A DNA stretch of 25,251 nucleotides from Anaerolineales bacterium (GTDB taxonomy: Bacteria > Chloroflexota > Anaerolineae > Anaerolineales > UBA4823). The notes under the pieces are model-generated. The model saw nothing but the letters and a program-made list of their open reading frames with translations. It was not told the origin of the DNA and made no database searches. The translations under genes and the position numbers were made by a program. The stretch lies in contig JAFGBV010000188.1 of the NCBI GenBank assembly GCA_016932955.1, positions 1 to 25,251 on the forward strand. Reading direction: 5' to 3'. Positions within the stretch are counted from its first letter, which is position 1. The number at the start of each line of letters is the position of its first letter. Below are positions 1-11,066 of the stretch, one piece after another.

Positions 1-226
1 CGTTCCCCGACCATTGATAGAACATGCTGATCTCATCCCCGCTCTGCGCTCCTTTGCAGTCGATACCCCCCGCCTCCACTTCTGGCTGAGTAGACTCAGG
101 AACTTCAGTTGGTATTACCTCCGGCGGGGCTGTTGGCTCTGCTGTAGCCGTCACTGGCGCGCAGGATGATAGCAGCACCGCCAGGATGACCAGTATAGAG
201 ACCATATAGAAAGCCTGCTTCTTCAT
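1..226 (-). CDS. Extracellular solute-binding lipoprotein of an ABC transporter (N-terminal part, cut by window edge)
   Basis: Only the first 75 codons are visible and the gene runs off the left edge. The ATG at 226 follows a strong ribosome binding site (TGAGGAGGAG on the minus strand, at 231-240). The product starts MKKQAF, then a hydrophobic segment ending in the lipobox LSSC with Cys22. This is a lipoprotein signal peptide for signal peptidase II. A Pro/Glu/Thr-rich linker follows, and then GDEISMFYQWSGN, which resembles the first beta strand of family-1 sugar-binding proteins. It lies directly downstream of a LacI-family repressor gene on the same strand, 172 bp away. A carbohydrate-binding protein of an ABC importer is therefore the best reading. 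The substrate cannot be told from this fragment. Lipoprotein status is clear; the solute-binding role is an inference from the short motif and the neighbour. Confidence 0.75.
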   Translation of the reverse strand, partial: MKKQAFYMVSILVILAVLLSSCAPVTATAEPTAPPEVIPTEVPESTQPEVEAGGIDCKGAQSGDEISMFYQWSGN

Positions 227-398
227 CTAACTCCTCCTCAAGAAAATTAATGAACTTTTGGGTATGGATTTGTTCTCAGATTGGCAACATATTTTCACCA
301 GATATTGCCATAGTTCAGTTGTGAACTGTAAATCGTATTTTGCGCTGTGGATTACCTCTCCTTTCAACGGCCCCATTTGGGGTTGGATCTAACCGTCG
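227..398 (-). other. Spacer between LacI-type regulator and ABC binding protein, with small inverted repeats
   Basis: This spacer is 172 bp long and holds no gene. Reading on the minus strand, there is a short CCCC-AAAT-GGGG hairpin near 370-384 just after the regulator stop codon, without a following T run. Further along is a pair of nested inverted repeats: AGTTC/GAACT (312-327) overlapping CAGTT/AACTG (316-328). The strong ribosome binding site of the lipoprotein gene lies at 231-240. I found no convincing -35/-10 pair. Co-transcription from the regulator promoter is the simplest reading, with the hairpin possibly acting as a partial block or an mRNA end. Confidence 0.4.
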
Positions 399-1481
399 TT
401 ACTCATAGGTGCGAAAACTTTTCGATTGACCTGTGTCAACCAAAGCCCCGCAAGAATTCCGGATTACCAATTCGGTGCCAAGAATCACATAGGGATTTTT
501 GATCTCTTCCCTGGATATCATTCGGATCAACAGCTCTGCAGCCGCCCAACCCAAACCGAAAGCGGGGAGTTGGATCGTGGTCATTGGAGGATCAATAAAT
601 CGAGCCAGGGGAATATCGTCGAAACCACAGAGTGCGATATCTTCAGGCACACGCAGTCCGGACTGTTGGATAGCCTGTAAGGCGCCCAAGGCAACGGTAT
701 CTGAGGCTACAAAGACCGCAGTGGGTCGATGCCCCTTCGATAACAGGTCGCGCATCGCATCATAGCCGCTATCGACCGTAAAATTCCCATAACGAACAAG
801 CGACGAGTCGTAGGGCATACCAGCTTTTTCCAAGGCATGCCGATAGCCTGTCAGGCGGTCCGCGCTGGCTGTATAAGCCTGGGGAGCGTTCGTGATCACC
901 CCAATCCGGGTATGCCCAAGGCTGATTAAGTGTTGGGTGGCGGTAATCGCCCCGCCAATATTATTGACATCTACATAAGGTATTTTCTCGCCCGGCATTT
1001 GTCCAATCAAGACGATATTTGCCCCCTGTTCATATACCCGCCGCAGCTCGGTATCGTCTGAACGCGGACCAGAAAGGATGATCCCATCCACATGCCGCTC
1101 GTTGATCAGTTTCATGTAAACGCCACTCTGATCTTCCGGCGGAATGACCTCAAAGAGCAGGTGAAAATCCTGTGCGGAGACCACCTGGCTCATTCCATGT
1201 AGCACCTGTGGCAAAAAGTGATCGGAAAAAGCCTGTCCAGGGCTTTGACGGAGTACAAAACCAATCATATTGGTCTGCCCAGAGACCATCCGCCGCGCGG
1301 TTGAATCGGGATGGTAATTTAACTTGCGGGCTGCATTAAAAACTCGCTGGCGAGTCTCTTCACTGATGCGCATCCCTGGCACATCGTTTAGAACAAAGGA
1401 CACAGTTGTCCGGGATACCCCGGCTAGCTCTGCAACTTCTGCGGCGGTTGCCCGTTTGCCCATCCCCGTGAACTCTCCCAT
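399..1481 (-). CDS. LacI-family transcriptional repressor
   Basis: This DNA-binding repressor has a periplasmic-binding-protein-like sensor domain and is 360 residues long, usual for the family. The helix-turn-helix is at about residues 11-32 (AAEVAELAGVSRTTVSFVLN). The hinge is at about 56-75 (NYHPDSTARRM...IGFV); the hinge leucine that wedges into the operator centre in classical members is Met65 here. A sugar-type effector domain fills the rest. Two starts are possible. Met1 at 1481 has no good ribosome binding site. Met7 at 1463 has GGGAG upstream and gives a more typical N-terminus, so the protein may be 354 residues. The gene is followed by a sugar-type binding lipoprotein on the same strand and preceded by a consensus promoter with operator-like repeats. 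Negative autoregulation together with control of a carbohydrate importer is therefore likely. The effector sugar is unknown. Confidence 0.93.
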   Translation of the reverse strand: MGEFTGMGKRATAAEVAELAGVSRTTVSFVLNDVPGMRISEETRQRVFNAARKLNYHPDSTARRMVSGQTNMIGFVLRQSPGQAFSDHFLPQVLHGMSQVVSAQDFHLLFEVIPPEDQSGVYMKLINERHVDGIILSGPRSDDTELRRVYEQGANIVLIGQMPGEKIPYVDVNNIGGAITATQHLISLGHTRIGVITNAPQAYTASADRLTGYRHALEKAGMPYDSSLVRYGNFTVDSGYDAMRDLLSKGHRPTAVFVASDTVALGALQAIQQSGLRVPEDIALCGFDDIPLARFIDPPMTTIQLPAFGLGWAAAELLIRMISREEIKNPYVILGTELVIRNSCGALVDTGQSKSFRTYE

Positions 1482-1537
1482 TCTCTACACTACCCGCTTG
1501 GGAAGTGATAGCCGTGCTGGTAAATTTCAACAAACCC

Positions 1538-1577
1538 GCTAACACGCTTTGCTAAATCGCGTTGCTAACACGTGTTA
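1538..1577 (-). promoter_or_regulatory. Three tandem 13-bp operator-like repeats, the last a perfect palindrome
   Basis: Plus-strand repeats are GCTAACACGCTTT (1538-1550), GCTAAATCGCGTT (1551-1563) and GCTAACACGTGTT (1564-1576), each exactly 13 bp. The third lies in the perfect 12-bp palindrome TAACACGTGTTA (1566-1577). Its central CG is typical of LacI-family operators. The array begins at the predicted transcription start of the repressor gene and covers roughly the first 40 transcribed bases. It is the natural site for autorepression. The repeats are seen directly; binding is inferred. Confidence 0.7.
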
Positions 1578-1582
1578 ATAAA

Positions 1583-1610
1583 ATTATATAATAATTCAGG
1601 AAAATGTCAA
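1583..1610 (-). promoter_or_regulatory. Consensus sigma-70-type promoter of the LacI-family gene
   Basis: On the minus strand there is an exact TTGACA (plus 1605-1610), a 16-bp spacer and an exact TATAAT (plus 1583-1588). The start of transcription would fall near 1576, at the edge of the palindromic operator. The mRNA leader would then be roughly 95-113 nt depending on the start codon. Such a strong promoter immediately followed by operators suits a tightly repressed operon. Confidence 0.8.
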
Positions 1611-1653
1611 TAGGTTTTTCCGCAAATTCGTGGAAATCAGCTGAGGGCCGGCT

Positions 1654-2691
1654 TTATCGGGCTTTGATCTCTTCCAACAGCCAATCCGTATACGCCACTG
1701 CTCCAGATGTGATCAGGTGATCCGGGTTCTGCATCTGGTCGGCCGGGAATGTGCGCACATTACTGATCACTTGGATGCGTTCACTCTTCGTGGCAATGCG
1801 TTGCTGCCACACCATCATGTTTGCCAGGTATACCTGGAAGTCCGCATTGGCATACAAGCCTTCGTATACAGGGCTATTGACTAATATTACATCAAATTGA
1901 TATTCCTCGGCCAGATCGATGATCGCGCGCAGCGCTTTTTGGTTCACTTCGGAAACAGAAAAACTGTTCTCCATGACAAACTGGATGTGGCTCTCTGCAC
2001 CGTTCACCACAATATCAGGCATCGCCGGATCAGCAGGCAGATAACCATCCTCAGTCAGTGACCATTTGGGCAACAGAGGATTTCTTTCTAGCAAGAAGAT
2101 CTCCTGGAATATCTGACCGACAATCCTCCCTTGCGCATGGAGCGGCACATACCGCTCAATAAATAATTCCCCCTTTACCCGGTCATCTCCCAGGAACTCA
2201 TCTGCCAGTAAAAAATTCTGCCAGAAGCTCGGAGGGACCTGAACCTGTCCAAAGATCACCGGGTTTATCTTTCGATACCAGATATCATACACATGAACGA
2301 TCACCACGTGTTGCGGCGGGCCGAAACGTTCGATGTAGGCATCTAACATCCATAAATCTCCCAATGTGCCCACATTGCCGATCGTGCATAAGTTCAGCGC
2401 ACTCTGTCCTAATTCAGACTCAAAAACAGCCGGCATCACACCCTGGTTACAGGATGAATCGCCCAGGATCAGCCAATCTACCTCTTCATCATGTTCCAAC
2501 AACAATTCCCACTTCTGGTTCAGAGTCCAGTATCCGAAGTTGGGTGTGTAGTCCTTGAGATATGCCAGGATCAAGAAGTTCAATAAGACCACAGCAGCCA
2601 GCGTTCCCAGTACTTCTACGAGCACCAGGTAACGGTTGGAATGTGGCATTTTCTCCTGTAACTGCCGCCCAGCAGGGCTTTGGTTATGCAT
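1654..2691 (-). CDS. Membrane-anchored SGNH-hydrolase-like protein, partner of the MBOAT acyltransferase
   Basis: The protein has 345 residues. A single membrane segment at about 21-44 follows a short cytoplasmic N-terminus. The rest would lie outside the cytoplasm and starts with an SGNH block I (LILGDSSCNQG, Ser79). A PDHL....GA motif near the C-terminus (His325) resembles block V. The residue three before this His, usually Asp, is Asn322, so the catalytic triad may be altered. The gene lies 14 bp after the MBOAT gene and has AAGGG ahead of its ATG. AlgI-type MBOAT proteins usually work with an AlgJ/AlgX/DltD-like SGNH partner that completes acyl transfer to an extracellular polysaccharide. 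I infer the same here. The polymer modified is unknown, and the sequence could also be called simply a hypothetical membrane protein. Confidence 0.7.
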   Translation of the reverse strand: MHNQSPAGRQLQEKMPHSNRYLVLVEVLGTLAAVVLLNFLILAYLKDYTPNFGYWTLNQKWELLLEHDEEVDWLILGDSSCNQGVMPAVFESELGQSALNLCTIGNVGTLGDLWMLDAYIERFGPPQHVVIVHVYDIWYRKINPVIFGQVQVPPSFWQNFLLADEFLGDDRVKGELFIERYVPLHAQGRIVGQIFQEIFLLERNPLLPKWSLTEDGYLPADPAMPDIVVNGAESHIQFVMENSFSVSEVNQKALRAIIDLAEEYQFDVILVNSPVYEGLYANADFQVYLANMMVWQQRIATKSERIQVISNVRTFPADQMQNPDHLITSGAVAYTDWLLEEIKAR

Positions 2692-2705
2692 CCACTACCC
2701 TTTCA

Positions 2706-4178
2706 TCAGAATTGCACATAAATAAATTCTTGGGTCTCGCGCACGGTAAACACGATAATCCACAGGATCATCACGCCATAAACCAAGACTCGCACCGGCA
2801 GGCGCACCTTTGCCAGCACCCACAGGTTACCCGAAAGATATTGCCAGATCTGCACCGCAACCAGTGGAGTAATAAAAAAGATCATCAGGCGCAGCATCTC
2901 CAGGCTGGAGTCAGACAGGCTGAACGAGATTGCCCGGATGAGTTCCCCAATCTGACCTACCGATTGGGCGCGAAAGATCAGCCAGCCAAAGCAGGTCAGG
3001 AAGAAAAACAATACCAAACGAGCAGCCACCAGCACTGCCGGAACGCCGCTCCCCCACGGGTTGTTATGGATGGGTCTTTTCTCAACCACGCGATAAATGA
3101 TCAACAATACCCCGTGGTAGAGACCCCATAATACAAATGTCCAGCCAGCTCCATGCCACAATCCGCTCAAAAACATCGTTGCCAGAGGGGGAAGCAGCAA
3201 CCCCATCACTGCCGAGCCTTTAGCGTGCCAGCGCAATACGGCCCTGCGCAGCGGGAAAAAGATATAATCGCGCAGCCACTCGGAGAAAGTAATATGCCAG
3301 CGCTGCCAGAAATCTGTCGGGTTTAGTGAAAAATAGGGCAGGCGGAAGTTCAGCGCGGTCTCAAAGCCCATCAGATAGGCAATCCCCCGTGCAATATCGG
3401 TATACCCGGAAAAATCGGCATAGAGCTGAAAGGTAAAGGCTAATACAGCCAGGAGGATATCCAGACCAGCATGTTCAGCCAGTTGCGAAAAAACAGGATC
3501 GACCACGCGATAGCCCAGGTTATCGGCGATCACTAATTTCTTAAAATACCCCGACAGAATCAACATCAACCCTACCGAGATCTTATCGCTCGTGATCGAC
3601 CGTGAGGCTTGTATCTGCGGCAACAGCTTAGCAGCGCGGTCAATGGGACCTGCCAGCAGTTGAGGGAAAAATGCCACATAAATTGCATAATCAAGAATAC
3701 TATTGGCCGGCTTGAGGCGACCCTGAAAAACATCGATCGTGTAGCTCAAAGATTTCAGCGTTAAGAAGGATATTCCTAATGGCAAAGCGATCTGTAATGT
3801 GAAAGGATGAAGCTCTAATCCCAGCCATTGCAGCAGCGCCGTAGCACTTTGGAAGAAAAAGTTGAAGTACTTAAAAACACCCAGAACGGCCAAGTTCGTG
3901 GCAATAGATACTAATAACAAGAGCCTGCGCCAGCGCCGGCCAGATGCTTCCTCCTTGCCTACCCTGCCCAGGCCTCTCCCCACGCTGAAATCCACCACGA
4001 TCACCAGGCTGATCAGCACCAGATAACGCAAGTCGAACATACCATAGAACAGGTAGCTGGCTGCCAACAAAAGCAGATTTTGCACCTTGCCCCAACGCTG
4101 CACGGCAATATACGCCAGAAAGAAAAGGACGAAAAAAATTAGGAATGAAGTGGTATTGAAATTCATCGCAATGAACAC
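2706..4178 (-). CDS. MBOAT family O-acyltransferase (AlgI-like)
   Basis: This polytopic membrane enzyme of 490 residues belongs to the membrane-bound O-acyltransferase family. Members take an acyl group, often acetyl, from a cytoplasmic donor and pass it across the membrane for O-acylation of cell-surface polymers. Family motifs in order are GISFLTLKSLSYTIDVFQG (about 135-153), FFPQLLAGPI (170-179), LYADFSGYTDIARG (252-265), FWQRWHITFSEWLRDYIF with His295, and LSGLWHGAGWTF with the second conserved His342. The core is intact. Two starts, Met1 at 4178 and Met5, are possible and neither has a clear ribosome binding site. The gene sits 38 bp after the AlbA_2 gene and 14 bp before the SGNH-like gene, which is its probable functional partner. 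The substrate is not predictable from sequence alone. Confidence 0.92.
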   Translation of the reverse strand: MFIAMNFNTTSFLIFFVLFFLAYIAVQRWGKVQNLLLLAASYLFYGMFDLRYLVLISLVIVVDFSVGRGLGRVGKEEASGRRWRRLLLLVSIATNLAVLGVFKYFNFFFQSATALLQWLGLELHPFTLQIALPLGISFLTLKSLSYTIDVFQGRLKPANSILDYAIYVAFFPQLLAGPIDRAAKLLPQIQASRSITSDKISVGLMLILSGYFKKLVIADNLGYRVVDPVFSQLAEHAGLDILLAVLAFTFQLYADFSGYTDIARGIAYLMGFETALNFRLPYFSLNPTDFWQRWHITFSEWLRDYIFFPLRRAVLRWHAKGSAVMGLLLPPLATMFLSGLWHGAGWTFVLWGLYHGVLLIIYRVVEKRPIHNNPWGSGVPAVLVAARLVLFFFLTCFGWLIFRAQSVGQIGELIRAISFSLSDSSLEMLRLMIFFITPLVAVQIWQYLSGNLWVLAKVRLPVRVLVYGVMILWIIVFTVRETQEFIYVQF

Positions 4179-4216
4179 ATCACTGAGATCAGCATCAGGA
4201 GCAGCAAGGAGTAATA

Positions 4217-5694
4217 TTATCGCTCTGCTGGGATTTTCTTCAAGATGTAATACGTGGCGCGTTTATCGCCAATTTTGATCAGCAACCCCCGGCTGACCAG
4301 GTCAGCCAGGTCGCGACGTAAGGTCTCCGCATGTACATCTGGGCATTGGTCTTGGTACTCACGGCTGGTGATGCGGTGATTGCTAATCAGGTAAACCAGT
4401 GCAGCCTGCTGGCGTTGGTTTAGATCCAGGGCCTCATAGACTGATAGATCCGGTAATTCTTTCCCTAATGCACGATCTACCGCTGCGCCGGACAATGTCA
4501 CACGGAAAGAGCCGGCCGATTCCTCAAAGAGCGGAGGGCGCAACCCGGCTTGCTGTAAAACATAGACCACCCGATTGAGCCCATAGCCAAGACGCTCCAC
4601 AAACCCCATATCTGAAAGCACTTGCATGATCACTGCGTTACGCGAGAAGCGCGCTTCTAACAGGTTATCCAGATTGACTGGCCCCGGCAAGCCGCCCGGA
4701 GAGTGAACCTCCAGCCGGTCAGAGTAGATGTAAACATGGATATTATCACCTTGAACGTTGTAATCGCGATGCGCAATAGCATTCACCAACAGCTCGCGCA
4801 CTGCATCCAAAGGATACTCGGGCTTTTCTTCATGCATCAATCCTGACAATCGCACCACACTGCGTAAATTCCCGCGCACAAAAGCTTCAGCCTGGCGTAA
4901 CTGCTCCGGTAAGGAACCACTGATCTCTTGTTTGATAAAAGCATCGGTCATCGCGGTTGCCGGGAAGCGTGCTGCCAGGAGTGTTGCATTCGGGAGCCAC
5001 TGCTGAGGATACCGCCCAAAAAGCAGCAACGCAGCATATGTGGGCTTTAGCACACCATCCACCTCGCGCAAACACCCCCGCCGGATCATGAACTGGTGTG
5101 TGGTGACGGGCATTCCACCCATCGAAGAAAAATCAGCCGCTTCCCCCAGATGCTCCAGGTATGCGCGTACCTGAGCCGCATCCAGATCGTCCAAATCAGC
5201 ATCCGGGGGAATGCGCGATTCAAATTGCACCACACCCCGCTCGACTAATAAAGAGCGCAACATCCTGGCAGATAGCGGGTTGGTCTGCCTCCCTTCCCTG
5301 CCCAAATAGCGACCATCCAGGCTGTAAACATTTGGAAGTCCAGCGGGTATCGTCACCCACAAGATATCAACCAGCCCTTCACCTGCCCCGCTACGCACCT
5401 GCAAGCGACATGGGATTGGGAGCACCAAGGGGGGATTTGCCAGCAGTGCAGACTGGAAAACCCGGTCGGTTACTTCCTCAACATCCTGGAGACCCACGAT
5501 CTCCCCGGCGCGTGGCGAAATACCCAAAAGGATTGTCCCGCCATGCCCATTTGCCATCCCCACCATCACTGCTGCCAGGCGCACAACAGCAATATCCTCA
5601 GGGAACCAATGCAAACCGTTGCCCATCCCCTGGGCAAGCAGGGTATGCAGGCTTTGATGAGATGGCAATAAACTTAGCATATTCCCCTGGCCGT

Positions 5695-5698
<4 letters not shown>
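4217..5698 (-). CDS. AlbA_2 (Schlafen-type) and GHKL ATPase-domain putative regulator
   Basis: This 493-residue protein is of the type often annotated as a predicted transcriptional regulator or RecG-like ATP-binding protein. The N-terminal part (about 25-150) is an AlbA_2/Schlafen-like domain, including MANGHGGTILLGI. The middle carries a GHKL-type ATPase segment with VRELLVNAIAHRDYN (about 300-314) and SPGGLP (333-338). The last 70 residues look like a winged helix (RQQAALVYLI...TLRRDLADLVSRGLL). The longest start is a GTG at 5698 that overlaps the lon stop (GTGA). An ATG at 5680 with AGGGG just upstream is an equally good start and would shorten the protein by six residues. Its targets are unknown. 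Tight coupling to lon suggests co-expression, but I know of no established link between the two. Confidence 0.85.
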
Positions 5699-8193
<2,495 letters not shown>

Positions 8194-8215
8194 TCTCTAC
8201 TCCAACACCTGGTAT

Positions 8216-9595
8216 CTACTTGGTCACACCGCGCTTGCTCCAGGCAATGCGCACTCCCGAGGCAACAAAAATGCTCCCAGTTGCTAGCACTAGTGCTTCG
8301 CTTCCGGCCTGCCGGATCGCCTCATCCAATGCATCAGCCACATCCCTTACCAAGATTGCCGGTTTCCCAAACTGGTGCGCCAGGTCAACCAGGATTTGCG
8401 GCTCCATGGCGCGCGGGTGAAATGATTTCGCCGCGATCACGCTTTCCACACGCGGCATCAACTCCTTAAACATCCCCTGCACATCCTTATCCTCTGATGC
8501 GCCAAATACCATCACCACCGGCAAAACCGGAAAGTAGTCATCCAATGCCTGGCGCAGCCGCAGTGCCGAATCGCGATTGTGCGCGCAATCAACGACCACA
8601 GGCGGCTGGCGGCTCAGGATCTCAAACCTGCCCGGCCAGGATACATGCGCAAAACCTTCTCGAATTGCCGCCTCACTGACCTGCAGGCCTTGATGGCGTA
8701 CCACCTGCAGCGTCGCGTAAGCCACAGCGGCATTGACCCCTTGGTGGTATCCTAAGAGCGGGATTGTCAGCCGGGCATGATCCCCTTCCTCAACATCGTC
8801 TGGTGTAACAGATGCAACAAACACTCCCTGCTCAGGCGGAGACCAGACAACCAGCGATTGATTATCGAGAGAGTGAGACACTGGTGCAAAGAGGTAATCT
8901 CGCCCCACCAGGGCCAGCGGAGCGTTTTGCTCTTGGGCAACCTTCTCGATCACCAAACGTGCTTCCTCCATCTGAGGAGCCGAGACCACCGGAACACCTT
9001 GCTTGATGATTCCCGCCTTCTCTCCTGCAATCTCCGTCAGCGTATTGCCTAACACATATTGGTGATCATACGAGAGAGAAGTGATCACTGATACGACAGG
9101 CTGCACCACATTGGTTGCATCCAGGCGCCCTCCCAAACCCACTTCAATGACCGCCACATCCACGTTTTGGCGGGCGAAGTACAAGAATGCCAGCGCAGTG
9201 GTAATCTCAAAAGTGGTCAGGTACTTGATGTCTTCGATCTTCGGTTTGATTTCCGCCACCAGTTCAACCAGGTCTGCATGGGGGATCAAATGCCCGTTGA
9301 TCTGGATACGCTCGGCATAATCATCCAAATGAGGTGATGAATAAAATCCAGCCCGGTAACCGGCAGCCTGCAGGGCGCTTGCACATAATGCGGAAACAGA
9401 CCCTTTGCCTTTCGTCCCGGCAACATGGATGATCGGGTAGCGTTTCTGCGGATTATCCAGCGCTTCAATGAATTGCCACATGCGCGTGAGATTGTACTGC
9501 CCCGGCTGATAGCTGGACATGTGCTGTATGCTGTAATCCACGAAACTATAGATATAGTCCAGGGTTTCCTGGTATCTATTATCTAATTCGCTCAT
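8216..9595 (-). CDS. folC: Bifunctional dihydrofolate synthase / folylpolyglutamate synthase
   Basis: This Mur-ligase-fold enzyme makes dihydrofolate from dihydropteroate and glutamate and adds further glutamates to folates, using ATP, in the cytoplasm. It has 459 residues, in the usual range for FolC. Visible motifs are the P-loop [10 protein letters not shown] (57-66), the [18 protein letters not shown] stretch (about 84-101), [14 protein letters not shown] and a C-terminal [10 protein letters not shown], where Cys replaces the more common Gly of DGAHN. It is the first gene of the apparent folC-lon-AlbA_2-MBOAT-SGNH operon. The ATG lies nine bases after a TACAAT box on the minus strand (plus 9605-9610), with no ribosome binding site. 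A leaderless or very short-leader mRNA is therefore likely. The folate role is well supported by motifs; whether both activities are present is not decided by sequence. Confidence 0.96.
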   Translation of the reverse strand: MSELDNRYQETLDYIYSFVDYSIQHMSSYQPGQYNLTRMWQFIEALDNPQKRYPIIHVAGTKGKGSVSALCASALQAAGYRAGFYSSPHLDDYAERIQINGHLIPHADLVELVAEIKPKIEDIKYLTTFEITTALAFLYFARQNVDVAVIEVGLGGRLDATNVVQPVVSVITSLSYDHQYVLGNTLTEIAGEKAGIIKQGVPVVSAPQMEEARLVIEKVAQEQNAPLALVGRDYLFAPVSHSLDNQSLVVWSPPEQGVFVASVTPDDVEEGDHARLTIPLLGYHQGVNAAVAYATLQVVRHQGLQVSEAAIREGFAHVSWPGRFEILSRQPPVVVDCAHNRDSALRLRQALDDYFPVLPVVMVFGASEDKDVQGMFKELMPRVESVIAAKSFHPRAMEPQILVDLAHQFGKPAILVRDVADALDEAIRQAGSEALVLATGSIFVASGVRIAWSKRGVTK

Positions 9596-9604
9596 CGTGC
9601 CAGG

Positions 9605-9610
9605 ATTGTA
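9605..9610 (-). promoter_or_regulatory. -10 box of the folC operon
   Basis: On the minus strand, TACAAT ends nine bases before the folC ATG at 9595. There is no clear -35 and no Shine-Dalgarno sequence. This predicts transcription starting at or within a couple of bases of the start codon. Confidence 0.5.
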
Positions 9611-9682
9611 ACCGCGCCAGTGACTGTATGCAAGAGGATGGAATCATTAATCATCGCCAGAATTTATATCTCTTGAGCATGG

Positions 9683-9688
9683 TAAAAT
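9683..9688 (+). promoter_or_regulatory. -10 box of the DUF218 gene, start-codon proximal
   Basis: TAAAAT lies eight bases before the ATG at 9697 and there is no Shine-Dalgarno sequence. This matches the leaderless layout seen at four other genes in the window and supports 9697, not 9628, as the start. Confidence 0.5.
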
Positions 9689-9696
9689 ACCCGGCA

Positions 9697-10356
9697 ATGA
9701 AACGCTTTTTCCATACCCTGAAGCGGATTCTGCTATACACCCTGGCGTTGGGTCTGTCTGTACTGATCCTGCCGCGCATCATCACCACGCTGCATAGCCT
9801 GTCGCGCATATATACTATAGAAAATGTGCCTGCCATGCGCGCAGCCATTGTATTTGGTGCCGGGCTATGGCGCGATGGCAGCCCCACGCCGGTGCTGCGG
9901 GATCGGGTTGCAACAGCAGCAGAACTATACTTCGCCGGAAAGGTGGAAAAACTCTTGATGAGTGGCGATAATCGCTTCGTAGATTACAACGAGCCCGCAG
10001 CAATGCGCAGCTACGCCATCAGCCTGGGTGTGCCCGAGCAAGATATCATCCTGGACTACGCTGGCAGGCGTACCTATGACACTTGCTACCGTGCGCGCGC
10101 CATCTTCGGCCTCCAGCAGGCAATCCTTGTTACACAATCCTTCCACCTGCCGCGAGCCCTTTACTTATGCTCGACCCTGGGGCTCGACATCGCCGGAGTG
10201 CCAGCCGACCGCCGCGATTATCACACAAGCTCGCTCGTTTGGTGGAACCTGCGCGAGCTTCCCGCAACACTTACCGCCCTCTGGGAAGTTCACGTCACTC
10301 ATCCTCTGCCCGTTCTGGGCGAACCCGAACCGATCTTTCCTCTGGAGGCCCAATGA
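9697..10356 (+). CDS. DUF218 / SanA-ElyC-like membrane-anchored protein
   Basis: With the start at 9697 the protein has 219 residues. It begins [22 protein letters not shown], a positively charged end followed by one membrane segment. The DUF218 domain then follows: [30 protein letters not shown], a KLLMSGDN block, a [14 protein letters not shown] block, [14 protein letters not shown] and [13 protein letters not shown]. These are the landmarks of the SanA/YdcF-type fold. SanA and ElyC are linked to envelope barrier function and peptidoglycan precursor or carrier metabolism, but the biochemical activity is unsettled. An in-frame ATG at 9628 would add 23 residues. I prefer 9697 because the -10 box lies inside that extension and the shorter form gives a standard signal anchor. 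The stop codon overlaps the next start (ATGA), so the two genes are translationally coupled. Confidence 0.88.
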   Translation: MKRFFHTLKRILLYTLALGLSVLILPRIITTLHSLSRIYTIENVPAMRAAIVFGAGLWRDGSPTPVLRDRVATAAELYFAGKVEKLLMSGDNRFVDYNEPAAMRSYAISLGVPEQDIILDYAGRRTYDTCYRARAIFGLQQAILVTQSFHLPRALYLCSTLGLDIAGVPADRRDYHTSSLVWWNLRELPATLTALWEVHVTHPLPVLGEPEPIFPLEAQ

Positions 10357-10904
10357 ACCGCTCTGAAGCACTTGCTTTAATGCGTGAATATGTCAAGAAT
10401 GAAAACCTGGTGCGCCACATGCTCGCCGTGGAAGCCGCCATGTGTTTTTATGCGGAAAAATTTGGCGAGGATGCAGAGAAATGGGGCGTGGTTGGATTGC
10501 TCCACGACTTCGATTGGGAGATCCACCCCACCCTGGAAGAACATCCCAGCGCAGGTGCGCCTATTTTGCGCGCCCGCGGCGTTCCTGAAGAGATCATCCG
10601 CGCCGTCCTGAGTCACGCCGACCATACTGGCGTTACGCGCGAATCGCGCATGGAAAAAGCACTCTTTGCATGCGATGAGATCACCGGCTTGATCACCGCG
10701 GTCGCATTAGTCCGCCCATCCCGCTCCCTGCATGATTTAGAGCCATCATCAGTAAAAAAGAAGTGGAAAGATCGCGCCTTCGCCGCCGGGGCGAACCGAG
10801 AAGAAATCAGCCGCGCAGCCGAGGAGTTTGGCATAGAGCTTTGGGAGCATGTTGGCAATGTGATTGCGGCCATGCGACGGATTGCCCCCGAATTGGGATT
10901 CTAA
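10353..10904 (+). CDS. HD-domain hydrolase
   Basis: This 183-residue HD-superfamily protein is a probable metal-dependent phosphohydrolase of the short stand-alone type. Metal ligands visible in order are His22 (VRHMLAVEA), His51-Asp52 (LLHDFDW), further histidines at 88 and 91 (SHADHTG) and Asp108 ([10 protein letters not shown]). The start is the ATG overlapping the upstream stop codon (ATGA), preceded by GGAGG four bases away. Longer in-frame extensions upstream run antisense to nothing but overlap the DUF218 gene in another frame, so I exclude them. The domain assignment is safe. The substrate is unknown; relatives of this size are usually just called predicted hydrolases. Coupling to the DUF218 gene suggests a shared condition of expression. 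Confidence 0.9.
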   Translation: MNRSEALALMREYVKNENLVRHMLAVEAAMCFYAEKFGEDAEKWGVVGLLHDFDWEIHPTLEEHPSAGAPILRARGVPEEIIRAVLSHADHTGVTRESRMEKALFACDEITGLITAVALVRPSRSLHDLEPSSVKKKWKDRAFAAGANREEISRAAEEFGIELWEHVGNVIAAMRRIAPELGF

Positions 10905-10974
10905 GCGATTACCTGCAAGAAGCAGGGTAGCACTCAAAAGTTGTTGGATATCGTGCACCCGAAGCAGCCTCCAG

Positions 10975-11003
10975 TTGACAAACTTTCGTATCCCTGCTAA
11001 ACT
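10975..11003 (+). promoter_or_regulatory. Promoter of the recombinase-like gene
   Basis: TTGACA (10975-10980), a 17-bp spacer and TAAACT (10998-11003) form a near-consensus promoter. Transcription would start near 11010, giving a leader of roughly 57 nt that contains the GGAGG site at 11058-11062. The gene therefore has independent expression from the HD-domain gene before it. Confidence 0.75.
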
Positions 11004-11066
11004 AGGGCTACACGAAATAACTATGCGCAATCCCTTCTCCCTTGATTGCCCGTACCGGAGGCAACT

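Noticed and set aside
1610..1653. Terminator at the end of the folC-lon-acyltransferase operon
   Set aside because: On the minus strand TTTCC and GGAAA can pair around a 10-nt interval, but the stem is weak and interrupted and is followed by only a few A/C bases, so read-through towards the repressor gene cannot be excluded.
2562..3131. 189-codon open frame on the plus strand
   Set aside because: It lies antisense to the MBOAT and SGNH-like genes, has no recognisable domain or ribosome binding site, and its composition is that of a reverse-frame shadow.
9628..9696. Upstream in-frame start of the DUF218 gene
   Set aside because: The extension has no ribosome binding site and contains the likely -10 box. 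The shorter form gives a standard signal anchor.
10912..10926. CCTGC/GCAGG hairpin after the HD-domain gene as a terminator
   Set aside because: The stem is only 5 bp and no T run follows, so it does not meet the minimum for an intrinsic terminator.
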